From contig NZ_JBBHER010000006.1 of the NCBI RefSeq assembly GCF_037646705.1, forward strand, positions 1-64,000: a stretch of 64,000 nt of DNA. Direction: 5' to 3'. The translations under genes and the position numbers were made by a program. Below the pieces are notes generated by a model, which did not search any database, had not been told where the DNA came from, and saw only the letters and a list, made by a program, of their open reading frames with translations. This document shows positions 16,288-24,885 of the stretch, in pieces; within the stretch, counting starts at the first letter, position 1, and every line of letters begins with the position of its first letter. This stretch comes from Pikeienuella litoralis. GTDB lineage: Bacteria; Pseudomonadota; Alphaproteobacteria; Rhodobacterales; Rhodobacteraceae.

Positions 16288-17972
16288 CGCGCACGACCGC
16301 GGGGGGCGCGATCTTCGCGCGGCTGAAGGCGCTCGGCGTCACCCATGTCTTCACCAATTCCGGCACCGATTTTCCGCCGATCATCGAGGGGCTCGCGGCG
16401 GCGGAGGCGGCGGGCGCCGATCTGCCGGCGGCGCTGATCATACCGCATGAGCACGCCGCCATGGGCATGGCGCATGGCGCGTGGCTGGCGACCGGGCGGC
16501 CGCAGGCGGTGATTCTCCACACCAATGTCGGCCTCGCCAACGGCGCGATCGGGGCGATCAACGCCGCGACGGATCAGGTCCCGATCATCATCATGTCGGG
16601 GCGCACGCCGGTGACGGAATCCGGCCGGTTCGGCGCGCGCACCGTCCCGATCGGCTGGGGCCAGGAGATGCGGGACCAGACCGCGCTGGTCCGGGAATCG
16701 GTGAAATGGGATTACGAGCTTCGCTTCCCCGAGCAGATCGGCCCGCTGCTCGACCGCGCGGCGGCGATCGCGCAATCCTCGCCGATGGGGCCGGTCTATC
16801 TGTCGCTGCCGCGCGAGGTTCTCTGCGAGGAGGTGGAGCTCGGCGACGCGCCGATCCCGTACGCGCCGGCGAAGGCGACGCCGCCAGCGGCGGAGATCGC
16901 GCGGGCGGCGGCGATTCTGGCGGCGGCGGAGCGCCCGCTGATCGTGGCGCAGCGGGGCGCGGGGGACCGCGCCGGCTGGGAGGCGCTGGCGCGGCTCGCG
17001 GCGGACTGGGCGATTCCGGTCTCGGATTACTGGGCGGTCGCCAACGCGATCAGCCAGGAGCATCCGTCCTATATCGGCCCGGACCTCGGCGCGGCGCTGG
17101 CCGGCGCGGACGCCGCGCTGGCGATCGACAGCCTCGCGCCCTGGTCGCCGGGCGAGCACGCCCTGCGGGACGATCTTCGCGTCGTGCAGCTTGGCCCGGA
17201 CCCGCTGATGAGCCGCACGCCGGTCAGGCAGTTTCGCGCGGACGTCTCGCTGGCGGGGGCGACGGGGCCGAGCCTCGTCGCGCTGGAGGCGGCGATGCGG
17301 CCGCTGCTGGCGGAGGCGGGCGCGCGAATCGCGGCGCGCCGCCCGCAGGTGGCGGCCTGGGCGGCGGCGGCGAGGGACGCGGCGGCGCGCGCCGGCGCCC
17401 TCCCCGACGGCGCGCCGATGACCAAGGGCTTCGTCTCCGCGCGGATCGGCGCCGCGATCCGGGGGCGGGACGCGGCCGTGATCTCGGAGCTTGGCGCGCC
17501 GCTCCTCCCGCTCGGGCTCGCCGAGCCCGGACAATGGCGCCAGGAGCCGCACGCCGGCGGGCTCGGCTGGGGGTTTCCCTGCGCGCTCGGCGTGAAGCTG
17601 GCCGCGCCGGAGCGGCTGGTCGTCGGCACCATGGGCGACGGGAGCTACATCTTCTCCAACCCGGTCGCGTGCCACCAGATCGCGGAGGCGCACGGGCTGG
17701 CGCCGCTGATCGTCATTCTCAACAACGCCGAATGGGGCGCGGTGCGCCAATCCGTCGTCGGGCTCTATCCGGGCGGCGCGGCGGCGCGGGCGAACCGGAC
17801 GCCGCTGACCTCGCTGGAGCCGAGCCCGGATTTCGCCGCGGTGGCGCGCGCCAGCCGGGCCTTCGCGCGGCGGGTGGAGCGCGCCGGGGATCTCGCGCCC
17901 GCGCTGGCCGAGGCCATCGAGGCGACGGAGGCGGGGCGGCTCGCCCTTCTCGACGTGAGCGTCGCCGGCTGA
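16284..17972 (+). CDS. Thiamine diphosphate-dependent enzyme, acetolactate synthase-like
   Basis: A 562-residue three-domain ThDP enzyme. The N-terminal Pyr domain has the cofactor-activating glutamate in IPHEHAAMGMAHG (about residue 55), the central domain has LIVAQRGAGDR, and the C-terminal PP domain has the metal-binding GDGSYIFSNPVACHQ...VILNN motif near 450-480. The ATG at 16284 overlaps the ispE stop (ATGA), with AAGGA upstream. It resembles acetolactate synthase or benzoylformate decarboxylase relatives of unassigned substrate. No small regulatory subunit gene is adjacent, so a biosynthetic IlvB role is unlikely. Confidence 0.88.
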   Translation: MTRTTAGGAIFARLKALGVTHVFTNSGTDFPPIIEGLAAAEAAGADLPAALIIPHEHAAMGMAHGAWLATGRPQAVILHTNVGLANGAIGAINAATDQVPIIIMSGRTPVTESGRFGARTVPIGWGQEMRDQTALVRESVKWDYELRFPEQIGPLLDRAAAIAQSSPMGPVYLSLPREVLCEEVELGDAPIPYAPAKATPPAAEIARAAAILAAAERPLIVAQRGAGDRAGWEALARLAADWAIPVSDYWAVANAISQEHPSYIGPDLGAALAGADAALAIDSLAPWSPGEHALRDDLRVVQLGPDPLMSRTPVRQFRADVSLAGATGPSLVALEAAMRPLLAEAGARIAARRPQVAAWAAAARDAAARAGALPDGAPMTKGFVSARIGAAIRGRDAAVISELGAPLLPLGLAEPGQWRQEPHAGGLGWGFPCALGVKLAAPERLVVGTMGDGSYIFSNPVACHQIAEAHGLAPLIVILNNAEWGAVRQSVVGLYPGGAAARANRTPLTSLEPSPDFAAVARASRAFARRVERAGDLAPALAEAIEATEAGRLALLDVSVAG

Positions 17973-18295
17973 GCGGAATCGGGCGCGCGACGGCCGGACG
18001 AGAGGGGTCGGGCGAGAGGGGCCGGGTGGGGGGAATTGGGCCTCCGCGAGGGCGGCGCGACGACAGGGGAACGCGCGCTCCACCCTCACGGAGACCAGCG
18101 TGAGGCCTCTGCCGCGCCCTGCCGCAGGGAGGAGGAACCGGCGGGGCTGGCGGGCGGCGGGGTCGAACCCGCTGCTCTCACAGGGGTGAGATAGGCGCCC
18201 GGCGGCGCCGGCGCCATGGCCGATCAGGCAAGACCGCCATGACCGGCGCGCATGGCTCTGAAACGGCGCCCGGAGGCCGGGGGCGAAACCGGGGC
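17973..18295. other. 323-bp intergenic region with hairpins at convergent gene ends
   Basis: It separates the TPP enzyme gene and the minus-strand DUF4175 gene. CCTCACG (18084-18090) pairs with CGTGAGG (18099-18105), a plausible terminator stem. A second short stem CTCAC/GTGAG lies at 18176-18189. A tRNA-like T-arm at 18157-18172 is discussed among the rejected items. No gene was supported. Confidence 0.5.
18084..18105. terminator. Hairpin between convergent genes
   Basis: The 7-bp stem CCTCACG/CGTGAGG has an 8-nt loop and lies about 110 bp after the TPP enzyme stop. It has no T-run, so rho-independent action is uncertain. Confidence 0.35.
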
Positions 18296-20869
18296 TCAGA
18301 AACGGTCGAGCAGCCGATCGAGATAGTCGAGCTCCTCGGGCGGGCGGGCCCGCTCCCCGGCGCGGCGGCGGATTTCCTCCTGAAGCTCGCGCGCGCGCGA
18401 GCCGAGGGCCGCGCCCGGCACGGACGCCGACCCGCCGTCGAGCGGGCCGTCCACCCCGCTCGGCCGCCCGAGCGGATCGTCGCGCCCGGCGTCGCCGCCG
18501 CGGCCTTCGCGGCCGGCCTGATCGCCCTCCCTCCGGCCCTGCGCCCTGGCGATGTCCTCGCCCAGCGCGCGGCGCCCTTCGCGAAGCGCGTCGAGCGCGC
18601 GGACCTGATCGTCGACCGCCCGGCGCTCGTCTCCGTCTTCAAGGCTCCTGACCGCGTCGCCCATCGCGCGGTCCGCCTCGTCCAGCGCGCGGCGCGCATC
18701 CTCGCCGGCCTCGCCGGGGAGGCCGCCGCGGAGCTCGTCTAGAAGCTGGCGGAGCGCCTGCTGATCGCGGGCGATCCGCTCCGCGCTGTCGCCGCCGGGC
18801 CGATCTCCGCCCCGCCCTTCGCCCTCGCCGCGCCGGCCCTCGCCCGGGCCTTCGCCCTCGCCCTGGCCCGGATCGCGGCCGCGCCCCTCTCCCTGGCGCA
18901 TCTGGCCGAAGGAGCGGTCGGCGAGGCCCTGCTGCTCGCCGATCATGTCGCCAAGCTCGTTCACGGCCGGCTCGCCGGCGCCGGGGCTCCCCTCGCCCGG
19001 CGTCGCCATCTGGAGATTCTCCATCATCTCGCGCAGCGCCTGAAGCATCTGGCGCGCGAGCTCCTGCTCGCCGTTCGCGATGGCGTCTTCGAGCTCCTTC
19101 AGCATGCGCTCGAGATCGTCCATCGTCATCGTTTCCCGGTCGCCCTCGGCCTGGTTCTCGCCGGTCGCCTCGTCGCGGAGCGCCTGGCGGCTCATTTCGT
19201 CGAGATAGTCGCGCATCGCTTCGCGCAGCTCCTGCATCAGCCGCGCCATCTCCTCATCGGTCGCGCCGTTCTCGACCGCGTCGCGGAGACGCTCCTCGGC
19301 GCGGGCGAGCCGTTCGGCCGCGCTGGAGAGATCGCCGTCCTCGATCCGGATCGCCGCCTTCCAGAGCAGATCGACGATGGATGGCGTCTCCGCATCCAGC
19401 GCGCCGTCCTCGAGCGCATGGCCGAGCCGCCGGATCGCCACGCGCGCGGCGAGATAGGCGACCGCGTCGTCGAACACGTCCTCGGGGAAATTCGTCACCG
19501 CCTCGAGCACGTCGAAAACCCGCGGCGCGGCGGCGCGGCTGAAGGCGAGCGCGCGGCGCTGCTCGATCAGCGCCTTCGCCATCGGATCGACGAAGCGCCG
19601 GGCGGGAAGAATTCCGCGCATCTCGGCGACGCCGGTCCGCCCGGCGGAGTCATGGGCGGTCAGGGTGTAGACGACCGGCAGCCCCGCCCAGGGGTGCGCG
19701 GTGAGATCGGCGATCAGCGTCTCCGCCACGTCGCGGACATCGCCGGCGAGCGGCAGCGGCAGATCGAGCGCGATCGGCGCATGGGCGGCGGCGTCCTCTC
19801 CGGCGCCGAAGAGCGCGCGCGCGGCCGGCTCGTCCAACGCGATCCCGACATCGGCGGCGCGCACGCCGTAATCGTCGCTGGCGGTGAAGGACAGCGTCAG
19901 CGCGCCCCGCTCGCCCGCCTTCGGCGCGCCCTCGAACGCGATGACGGGCGGCGCGTCGGGGAGCGCGGTCAGCGTCCATGCGCCCATCTCGCGCCCGCCC
20001 TCGACGACCCGGACCGCGCCATCCCGCGCCAGGGTGAAGACGGTGTCGTGAACGCCGGCGCCCTTGTCCGCGAACGCGGCGCCGTCGGCGCTGACGGTCT
20101 CCTCCAGCCGCGGCGCAGAGGCGACGTCGAACACCCGAAGCGAGACCTCCGAGCCGACCGGAAGCGCGATCGGCGCGCCGTCGGTCAGCCGGCTGAGATA
20201 GACCGGGTTCGCGCCGGTGTAGGCGGGCGGCGTCGCCCACGCCTCCAGCGTCGGCGCGGGGGCCGCCGCCGCGCCGGCGCCGAGCGCGCCGGGGGTGAAC
20301 TGATCGACGAGGCGGCGGGCGCCGCTCTCATCCGCGCCGAAATAGGCCAGCGCCCCGGCCGCCAGCACGATCAGCCCGCCATGGCGAAGCGCGAAGGGAT
20401 CGCGCGCGGAGGCGCGAAGATCCGGCGCGGGGGCGCGGAGCGCCGCGGCGCGCGCGGCCGTCCTGCGCTGGTGCGCCGCCCAGAGCGCCTCGGTCCCCGC
20501 GTCGCCGGCGCCGCCGACGCGGGTGTCGGCGTAGGTCTGGGCCGGGCGGCCGGGGACGCCTTCGTCAAGCCGGCGGATCGCCTCCGGGATGGTCGGCGCG
20601 CGGAAGGCGCGCGCCCCCCGCGCGGCGAGGACGGCCGCGCCCGCCGCGAACGCCGCGAGGAGCGCCGCATGAGAGGCGGGCGGGAGGAGCGCCGGGATCC
20701 CGAGAAGCGCGAGGCCGAGAAAGAGCGCGCCGAGCGCCCAGAGCGGCCAGAACGCCGCGATCAGCCGCTCCAGCGCGAGCGCGCGCCGCGCGCGCCGCGC
20801 CTGAAGGCGGACGGAGCCCTCCGCTTCCGCGAAAGCGGCGCTCACCCGGTCGCTCGGCGTCTCCTCCAT
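18296..20869 (-). CDS. DUF4175 (TIGR02302-type) membrane protein with low-complexity C-terminal half
   Basis: An 857-residue protein. The ATG at 20869 follows GAGAGGAG; a TTG one codon earlier is also open. Two adjacent hydrophobic segments (about 38-58 and 65-85) and a third near 165 anchor it in the membrane. A beta-rich periplasmic region with proline-rich strands spans roughly 200-430. The last 400 residues are helical and highly charged, then become an extreme Gly/Glu/Arg stretch at about 670-725, as expected of the alphaproteobacterial TIGR02302 family. Function is unknown; a link to the cell envelope is only an inference. It lies 30 bp downstream of lysA on the same strand. Confidence 0.88.
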   Translation of the reverse strand: MEETPSDRVSAAFAEAEGSVRLQARRARRALALERLIAAFWPLWALGALFLGLALLGIPALLPPASHAALLAAFAAGAAVLAARGARAFRAPTIPEAIRRLDEGVPGRPAQTYADTRVGGAGDAGTEALWAAHQRRTAARAAALRAPAPDLRASARDPFALRHGGLIVLAAGALAYFGADESGARRLVDQFTPGALGAGAAAAPAPTLEAWATPPAYTGANPVYLSRLTDGAPIALPVGSEVSLRVFDVASAPRLEETVSADGAAFADKGAGVHDTVFTLARDGAVRVVEGGREMGAWTLTALPDAPPVIAFEGAPKAGERGALTLSFTASDDYGVRAADVGIALDEPAARALFGAGEDAAAHAPIALDLPLPLAGDVRDVAETLIADLTAHPWAGLPVVYTLTAHDSAGRTGVAEMRGILPARRFVDPMAKALIEQRRALAFSRAAAPRVFDVLEAVTNFPEDVFDDAVAYLAARVAIRRLGHALEDGALDAETPSIVDLLWKAAIRIEDGDLSSAAERLARAEERLRDAVENGATDEEMARLMQELREAMRDYLDEMSRQALRDEATGENQAEGDRETMTMDDLERMLKELEDAIANGEQELARQMLQALREMMENLQMATPGEGSPGAGEPAVNELGDMIGEQQGLADRSFGQMRQGEGRGRDPGQGEGEGPGEGRRGEGEGRGGDRPGGDSAERIARDQQALRQLLDELRGGLPGEAGEDARRALDEADRAMGDAVRSLEDGDERRAVDDQVRALDALREGRRALGEDIARAQGRREGDQAGREGRGGDAGRDDPLGRPSGVDGPLDGGSASVPGAALGSRARELQEEIRRRAGERARPPEELDYLDRLLDRF

Positions 20870-20899
20870 CAAGGCTCCTCTCGCGCGAGCCGGGGCCGC

Positions 20900-22168
20900 T
20901 CAGGTCAGCCAGTCGGGGATGCGCTCGCGCGCCAACATCTCATCATATGTCGGGCGCGGACGCACCACGTCAAATCGCGACCCCGTGACGAGCACCTCCG
21001 GGATCAGCGGCCGGGTGTTGTATTCCGACGACATCACCGCGCCATAGGCCCCGGCGGAGCGGAACGCGATGAGCGCGCCGGCCTCGAGCCGGGGCAGCTC
21101 GCGGGCGCGGGCGAAGGTGTCGCCGGTTTCGCAGACCGGGCCGACCACGTCGATCGGCGCGACCGGCGCCGCGCGCGCGGGCTCGCGCACCGGCTCCACG
21201 TCATGCCAGGCGTCATAGAGCGCGGGGCGCAGGAGATCGTTCATCGCGGCGTCGACGATCAGGAAATCCCGCCCCTCGCCCTCCTTCCGGTAGATCACGC
21301 TGCTGACGAGGACGCCGGCGTTGCCGGCGATCAGCCGGCCGGGCTCGATGTCGATCTCGCAGCCGAGATCGCCGACGGTGCGGCGCACCAGCTCGCCATA
21401 ATCGAAGGGGAGCGGCGGCGCCTCGTTCGAGCGTTGATAGGGAATGCCGAGCCCGCCGCCGAGATCGACCCGGCGGATCTCATGCCCGTCGGCGCGAAGC
21501 GCCTCGACCAGCTCGCGGAGCTTGAGAAACGCGGCCTCGTAAGGTTCGAGCGTGGTGATCTGGCTGCCGATATGGACGTCGACGCCGACGATCTCGATCC
21601 CCGGCATCGCCGCGGCGTCGGCGTAGACCGCGCGCGCCCGCTCGATCGGGACGCCGAACTTGTTCTCGGCCTTGCCGGTGGCGATCTTGGCGTGGGTCTT
21701 CGCGTCCACATCCGGGTTGACGCGGAGCGCGACGGGCGCGGCGCGGCCCATCGCCAGCGCGACCTCGTTCAGCGCGGCGAGCTCGGGCTCGCTCTCGACG
21801 TTGAACTGCCGGATGCCGACCTCCAGCGCGCGGCGCATCTCCTCCCGCGTCTTGCCGACGCCGGAGAAGACGATCCTGTCCGGCGGGCAGCCGGCGGCCA
21901 GCGCGCGCGCCAGCTCGCCGCCCGAGACCACGTCCATGCCCGCGCCGGCGCGGAGGATCACGCGCAGGACGGCGAGGTTGGCGTTCGCCTTCATCGCGTA
22001 GCAGAGGAGATGCGGCAGGCCGGCCAGCGCCTCGTCGAACACGCGGACATGGCGCTCCAGCGTCGCGGTCGAATAGCAGTAGAAGGGCGTGCCGACCGCG
22101 GCGGCGATCTCCTCCAGCGAGACGTCCTCGGCGTGAAGGACGCCGTTCCGATAGGTGAAATGATCCAT
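20900..22168 (-). CDS. lysA: Diaminopimelate decarboxylase
   Basis: A 422-residue PLP fold-type III enzyme that converts meso-diaminopimelate to lysine. The PLP lysine motif is in YAMKANANL near residue 60. VHIGSQIT, LGGGLGIPY and EPGRLIAGNAGVL mark the barrel and phosphate-binding segments. The substrate-binding CETGDTFARARELP is near 345 and the terminal FRSAGAYGAVMSSEYNTRP near 375. Length is normal for the family. It follows argH and a small lipoprotein gene on the same strand, and asd of the same pathway lies elsewhere at 34848. The ribosome site is weak (GGGGCGCGC). Confidence 0.95.
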   Translation of the reverse strand: MDHFTYRNGVLHAEDVSLEEIAAAVGTPFYCYSTATLERHVRVFDEALAGLPHLLCYAMKANANLAVLRVILRAGAGMDVVSGGELARALAAGCPPDRIVFSGVGKTREEMRRALEVGIRQFNVESEPELAALNEVALAMGRAAPVALRVNPDVDAKTHAKIATGKAENKFGVPIERARAVYADAAAMPGIEIVGVDVHIGSQITTLEPYEAAFLKLRELVEALRADGHEIRRVDLGGGLGIPYQRSNEAPPLPFDYGELVRRTVGDLGCEIDIEPGRLIAGNAGVLVSSVIYRKEGEGRDFLIVDAAMNDLLRPALYDAWHDVEPVREPARAAPVAPIDVVGPVCETGDTFARARELPRLEAGALIAFRSAGAYGAVMSSEYNTRPLIPEVLVTGSRFDVVRPRPTYDEMLARERIPDWLT

Positions 22169-22247
22169 CAGCGCGCCCCATGCCGGAGAGATGGAGGGAG
22201 GCCCCCGGCCGGCGCCGGAAGCCGCGATATCGGCGCGCGCATGGCGC

Positions 22248-22394
22248 TCAGCCCTCCTGCGCCGCCGTCTCCCCCTGAGACGGCGAAGGCGGCGGAGGCG
22301 TGGCCGGATCGCCCTTCCGGCCGCAGCCGACGAGCGACGCGCAGACGAGGACGAACAGTCCGATGATGATCAGGGCCCGGGTCCGCTTGCTCAC
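22248..22394 (-). CDS. lptM: Small LptM (YifL)-like lipoprotein
   Basis: A 48-residue lipoprotein starting with GTG at 22394, overlapping the argH stop (GTGA). It has a basic N-terminus, a hydrophobic segment and the lipobox LVGC with the acylated Cys at 24, immediately followed by GRKGDP and a proline-rich tail. The short CGxKGxL/P-type mature region and the location beside lysA match YifL, now known in Escherichia coli as LptM, which assists LptD disulfide maturation. Assignment rests on size, lipobox and position; the functional equivalence is inferred. Confidence 0.7.
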   Translation of the reverse strand: MSKRTRALIIIGLFVLVCASLVGCGRKGDPATPPPPSPSQGETAAQEG

Positions 22395-23815
22395 GCCAGC
22401 CGCGCCTTCCAACGCGCGATCTGGGCGGCGACGCCTTCGGGCGACGCGCCGCCATAGCTGGTCCGGCTGGCGACGGAGGCGTCGACCGTCAGGACGTCGA
22501 ACACGTCGGCGGCGATCCGCGGCTCGACCGTCCGCATGTCCTCGAGCGTGAGATCCGCGAGGGCGACGCCGCGATCCTCCGCCATCTTCACCAGCGATCC
22601 GGTGATGTGGTGGGCGGAGCGGAACGGGATGTCGAGCCGGCGGACGCACCAGTCGGCGAGGTCGGTCGCGGTGGCGAACCCCGCGCCCGCCGCCTCGCGG
22701 AGGCGGGCCTCGTTCGGGACCATGTCGGCGACCATGCCGGTCATCGCGGCGAGCGCCAGCGCCAGCGCGTCGGCGGCGTCGAAGACCGGCTCCTTGTCCT
22801 CCTGCATGTCCTTCGAATAGGTGAGCGCGAGGCCCTTCATCACGGTCGAGAGCGCGATGAAGGCGCCGTTGATCCGCCCGACCTTGGCGCGGACCAGCTC
22901 CGCCGCGTCCGGGTTGCGCTTCTGCGGCATGATCGAGGAGCCGGTGGTGAAGCGGTCGGAGAGCTTCACGAAGCGGAACTGCGCCGAGGACCAGATCACC
23001 AGCTCCTCCGCGAAGCGCGAGAGATGCGTCGCGGTGATCGAACAGGCGGCGAGGTATTCGAGCGCGAAATCGCGGTCCGCGACGCTGTCGAGGCTGTTCG
23101 CGGTCGGCCGGTCGAAGCCGAGCGCCTCGGCGGTCATCTCCCGGTCGATCGGGAACGAGGTCCCGGCGAGCGCGGCCGCGCCGAGCGGGCATTCGTTCAT
23201 CCGCGCGCGCGCGTCCCGGAACCGGGAGAGGTCGCGGCCGAACATCTCGACATAGGCCATCATGTGATGGCCCCAGGTCACCGGCTGCGCGCTCTGCAGA
23301 TGGGTGAAGCCGGGCATCACCATCGCCTCGCGGCCCTCGGCCTGCGCGAGCAGCGCGCGGAGCAGGGCTTCGAGCCCCTCCATCGCGTCGTCGACGCGGG
23401 CGCGCACCCACATGCGGAAATCGAGCGCGACCTGATCGTTGCGGCTCCGCGCGGTGTGGAGGCGCCCGGCGGGCGCGCCGATCAGATCGGTCAGCCGCGC
23501 CTCGATGTTCATGTGGATGTCTTCGAGCGCGCGGGAGAATTCGAACGTTCCGTCCTCGATTTCTGACAAGATCGTGAGGAGACCCTCGCAGATCTGGTCC
23601 GCGTCGCTCCTTGTGATAACGCCGGTGGCGGCGAGCATCCGCGCGTGAGCGCGGCTCCCCTCGACATCCTCCGCCGCGAGGCGGCGGTCGAAGCCGATGG
23701 AGGCGTTGATCTCCTCCATCACGGCGTCCGGGCCAGCGGCGAAACGCCCGCCCCACATGGCGTTGCGCCCGGGCGTCGCGGACTTAGGTTGCACAGGGCT
23801 TTTCTGTTCGGTCAT
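22391..23815 (-). CDS. argH: Argininosuccinate lyase
   Basis: A 474-residue member of the fumarase/aspartase superfamily that releases arginine and fumarate in the last step of arginine synthesis. The signature TGSSIMPQKRNPDAAE is at about 285-300; the substrate-binding ARSRNDQVALDFRMWV is near 122 and GFTHLQSAQPVTWGHH near 165. Its start is only 29 bp from the divergent thioredoxin gene, so its promoter must overlap that coding region or its own 5' end. The small lipoprotein gene and lysA follow in the same direction, suggesting an argH-lptM-lysA operon. Confidence 0.96.
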   Translation of the reverse strand: MTEQKSPVQPKSATPGRNAMWGGRFAAGPDAVMEEINASIGFDRRLAAEDVEGSRAHARMLAATGVITRSDADQICEGLLTILSEIEDGTFEFSRALEDIHMNIEARLTDLIGAPAGRLHTARSRNDQVALDFRMWVRARVDDAMEGLEALLRALLAQAEGREAMVMPGFTHLQSAQPVTWGHHMMAYVEMFGRDLSRFRDARARMNECPLGAAALAGTSFPIDREMTAEALGFDRPTANSLDSVADRDFALEYLAACSITATHLSRFAEELVIWSSAQFRFVKLSDRFTTGSSIMPQKRNPDAAELVRAKVGRINGAFIALSTVMKGLALTYSKDMQEDKEPVFDAADALALALAAMTGMVADMVPNEARLREAAGAGFATATDLADWCVRRLDIPFRSAHHITGSLVKMAEDRGVALADLTLEDMRTVEPRIAADVFDVLTVDASVASRTSYGGASPEGVAAQIARWKARLA

Positions 23816-23844
23816 AGGCCCTCGGCGGGTCGGAAGGAGACAAA

Positions 23845-24471
23845 ATGAAAACCAAGGTCGCAGGTTTCATCGGCGCGATCCTATACGGCGCTCTGGCGTT
23901 CGGCGCCACCCCCGCGGCCGCGACGGGGCTTTCGGCGGCGGAGATCGCGAGCCTGAAGGCCGCCCGCGCCGGCGACATGACCAAGCTGATCATCCATGAC
24001 GCGCCGCGCGCGCGGCTCGAAACGCCGTTCGAGACCGGCCGCGGCGCCGAGGTCCGGATCGCGGATTTCGGCGGCAAGATGATGGTGGTGAATTTCTGGG
24101 CCACATGGTGCCCGCCCTGCCGCAAGGAGATGCCGTCGCTCGACCGGCTGCGGGGGGCGATGGCGGATGACGGCTTCGACCTGATCGCGATCTCGATGGA
24201 CCGCGCCAGCACCGAGAAGATCAAGGATTTCTTCCTCGGCATCACCCAGGAGGACGGGTCCGACTATCGGGTGAAGAACCTGGACATCTACCGCGAGCCC
24301 ACGCTCAGGATCGGCGCGGAAGGCGGAATCCTCGGCATGCCGATCACGCTGATCCTCGACCGGAACGGCGATGAGGTCGCGCGGCTTCAGGGCGAGGCGG
24401 AATGGGATTCGCCCGAGTCGATCGCCATGCTGAAGGCGATCCGCGCCGCGCTCGACTCGAACGAGAGCTGA
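23845..24471 (+). CDS. TlpA-like periplasmic thioredoxin-fold protein
   Basis: A 208-residue protein with signal peptide at 1-26 (ending PAAA) and the thioredoxin active site WCPPC near residue 90, preceded by MMVVNFWAT. The cis-proline lies in GILGMPITLILD. These are hallmarks of TlpA/ResE-like thiol-disulfide proteins that reduce cysteines in the periplasm, for instance during cytochrome c or copper-site assembly. GGAAGGAG precedes the ATG. It is divergent from argH with a 29-bp gap, a pairing common in this group of bacteria in my recollection. Confidence 0.9.
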   Translation: MKTKVAGFIGAILYGALAFGATPAAATGLSAAEIASLKAARAGDMTKLIIHDAPRARLETPFETGRGAEVRIADFGGKMMVVNFWATWCPPCRKEMPSLDRLRGAMADDGFDLIAISMDRASTEKIKDFFLGITQEDGSDYRVKNLDIYREPTLRIGAEGGILGMPITLILDRNGDEVARLQGEAEWDSPESIAMLKAIRAALDSNES

Positions 24472-24504
24472 CCCGGCCCGCGCCCCCGAGGCCCGCCGCG
24501 CCGG

Positions 24505-24840
24505 TCAGAACGGGAGCTTCATCCCCGGCGGCAGCTGCAGGCCCTCGGTCAGCTTGCCCATCTCCTCCGCCGCGCGGGCGCTCGCCTTTTCCTGAGCGTC
24601 CCGCACGGCGGCGACGATCAGATCCTCGACCACCTCGCGGTCCTCGGGCTTGAAGAGCGTGGGGTCGATCGAGAGCGAGCGGAGCGAGCCCTGCGCGCTG
24701 ACCGCGGCCTTCACCATGCCGGCGCCGGCCTCGCCCTCGACCTCGATCCGGTCGAGCTGGGCCTGAGCTTCGGCCATCCTGGTCTGCATTTCCTGGGCCT
24801 GCTTCATCAGCTTGCCCATGTCGCCCAATCCCTTGAACAT
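24505..24840 (-). CDS. ybaB: YbaB/EbfC family nucleoid-associated protein
   Basis: A 111-residue DNA-binding protein starting MFKGLGDMGKLMKQAQEMQ, with the long N-terminal helix, the beta sheet containing GMVKAAVSAQGSLRSLSIDP and the C-terminal helix of the family. It forms dimers that bind DNA and affect gene expression. It lies 45 bp downstream of dnaX, the conserved bacterial arrangement dnaX-ybaB, although recR is not the next gene here. Position and size agree fully with the family. Confidence 0.94.
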   Translation of the reverse strand: MFKGLGDMGKLMKQAQEMQTRMAEAQAQLDRIEVEGEAGAGMVKAAVSAQGSLRSLSIDPTLFKPEDREVVEDLIVAAVRDAQEKASARAAEEMGKLTEGLQLPPGMKLPF

Positions 24841-24885
24841 CGCGCGTCACCTTCTTTTTCTGCGGGGTCGGCTTTCTGTGGCGGG

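Noticed and set aside
18148..18180. tRNA-like 3' end on the minus strand: GCGGG-GTCGAA-CCCGC T-arm-like hairpin followed by CCA
   Set aside because: The loop is one base short, the acceptor strand is two bases short, and no matching 5' acceptor or anticodon arm was found within about 90 bases. At most a chance or decayed remnant.
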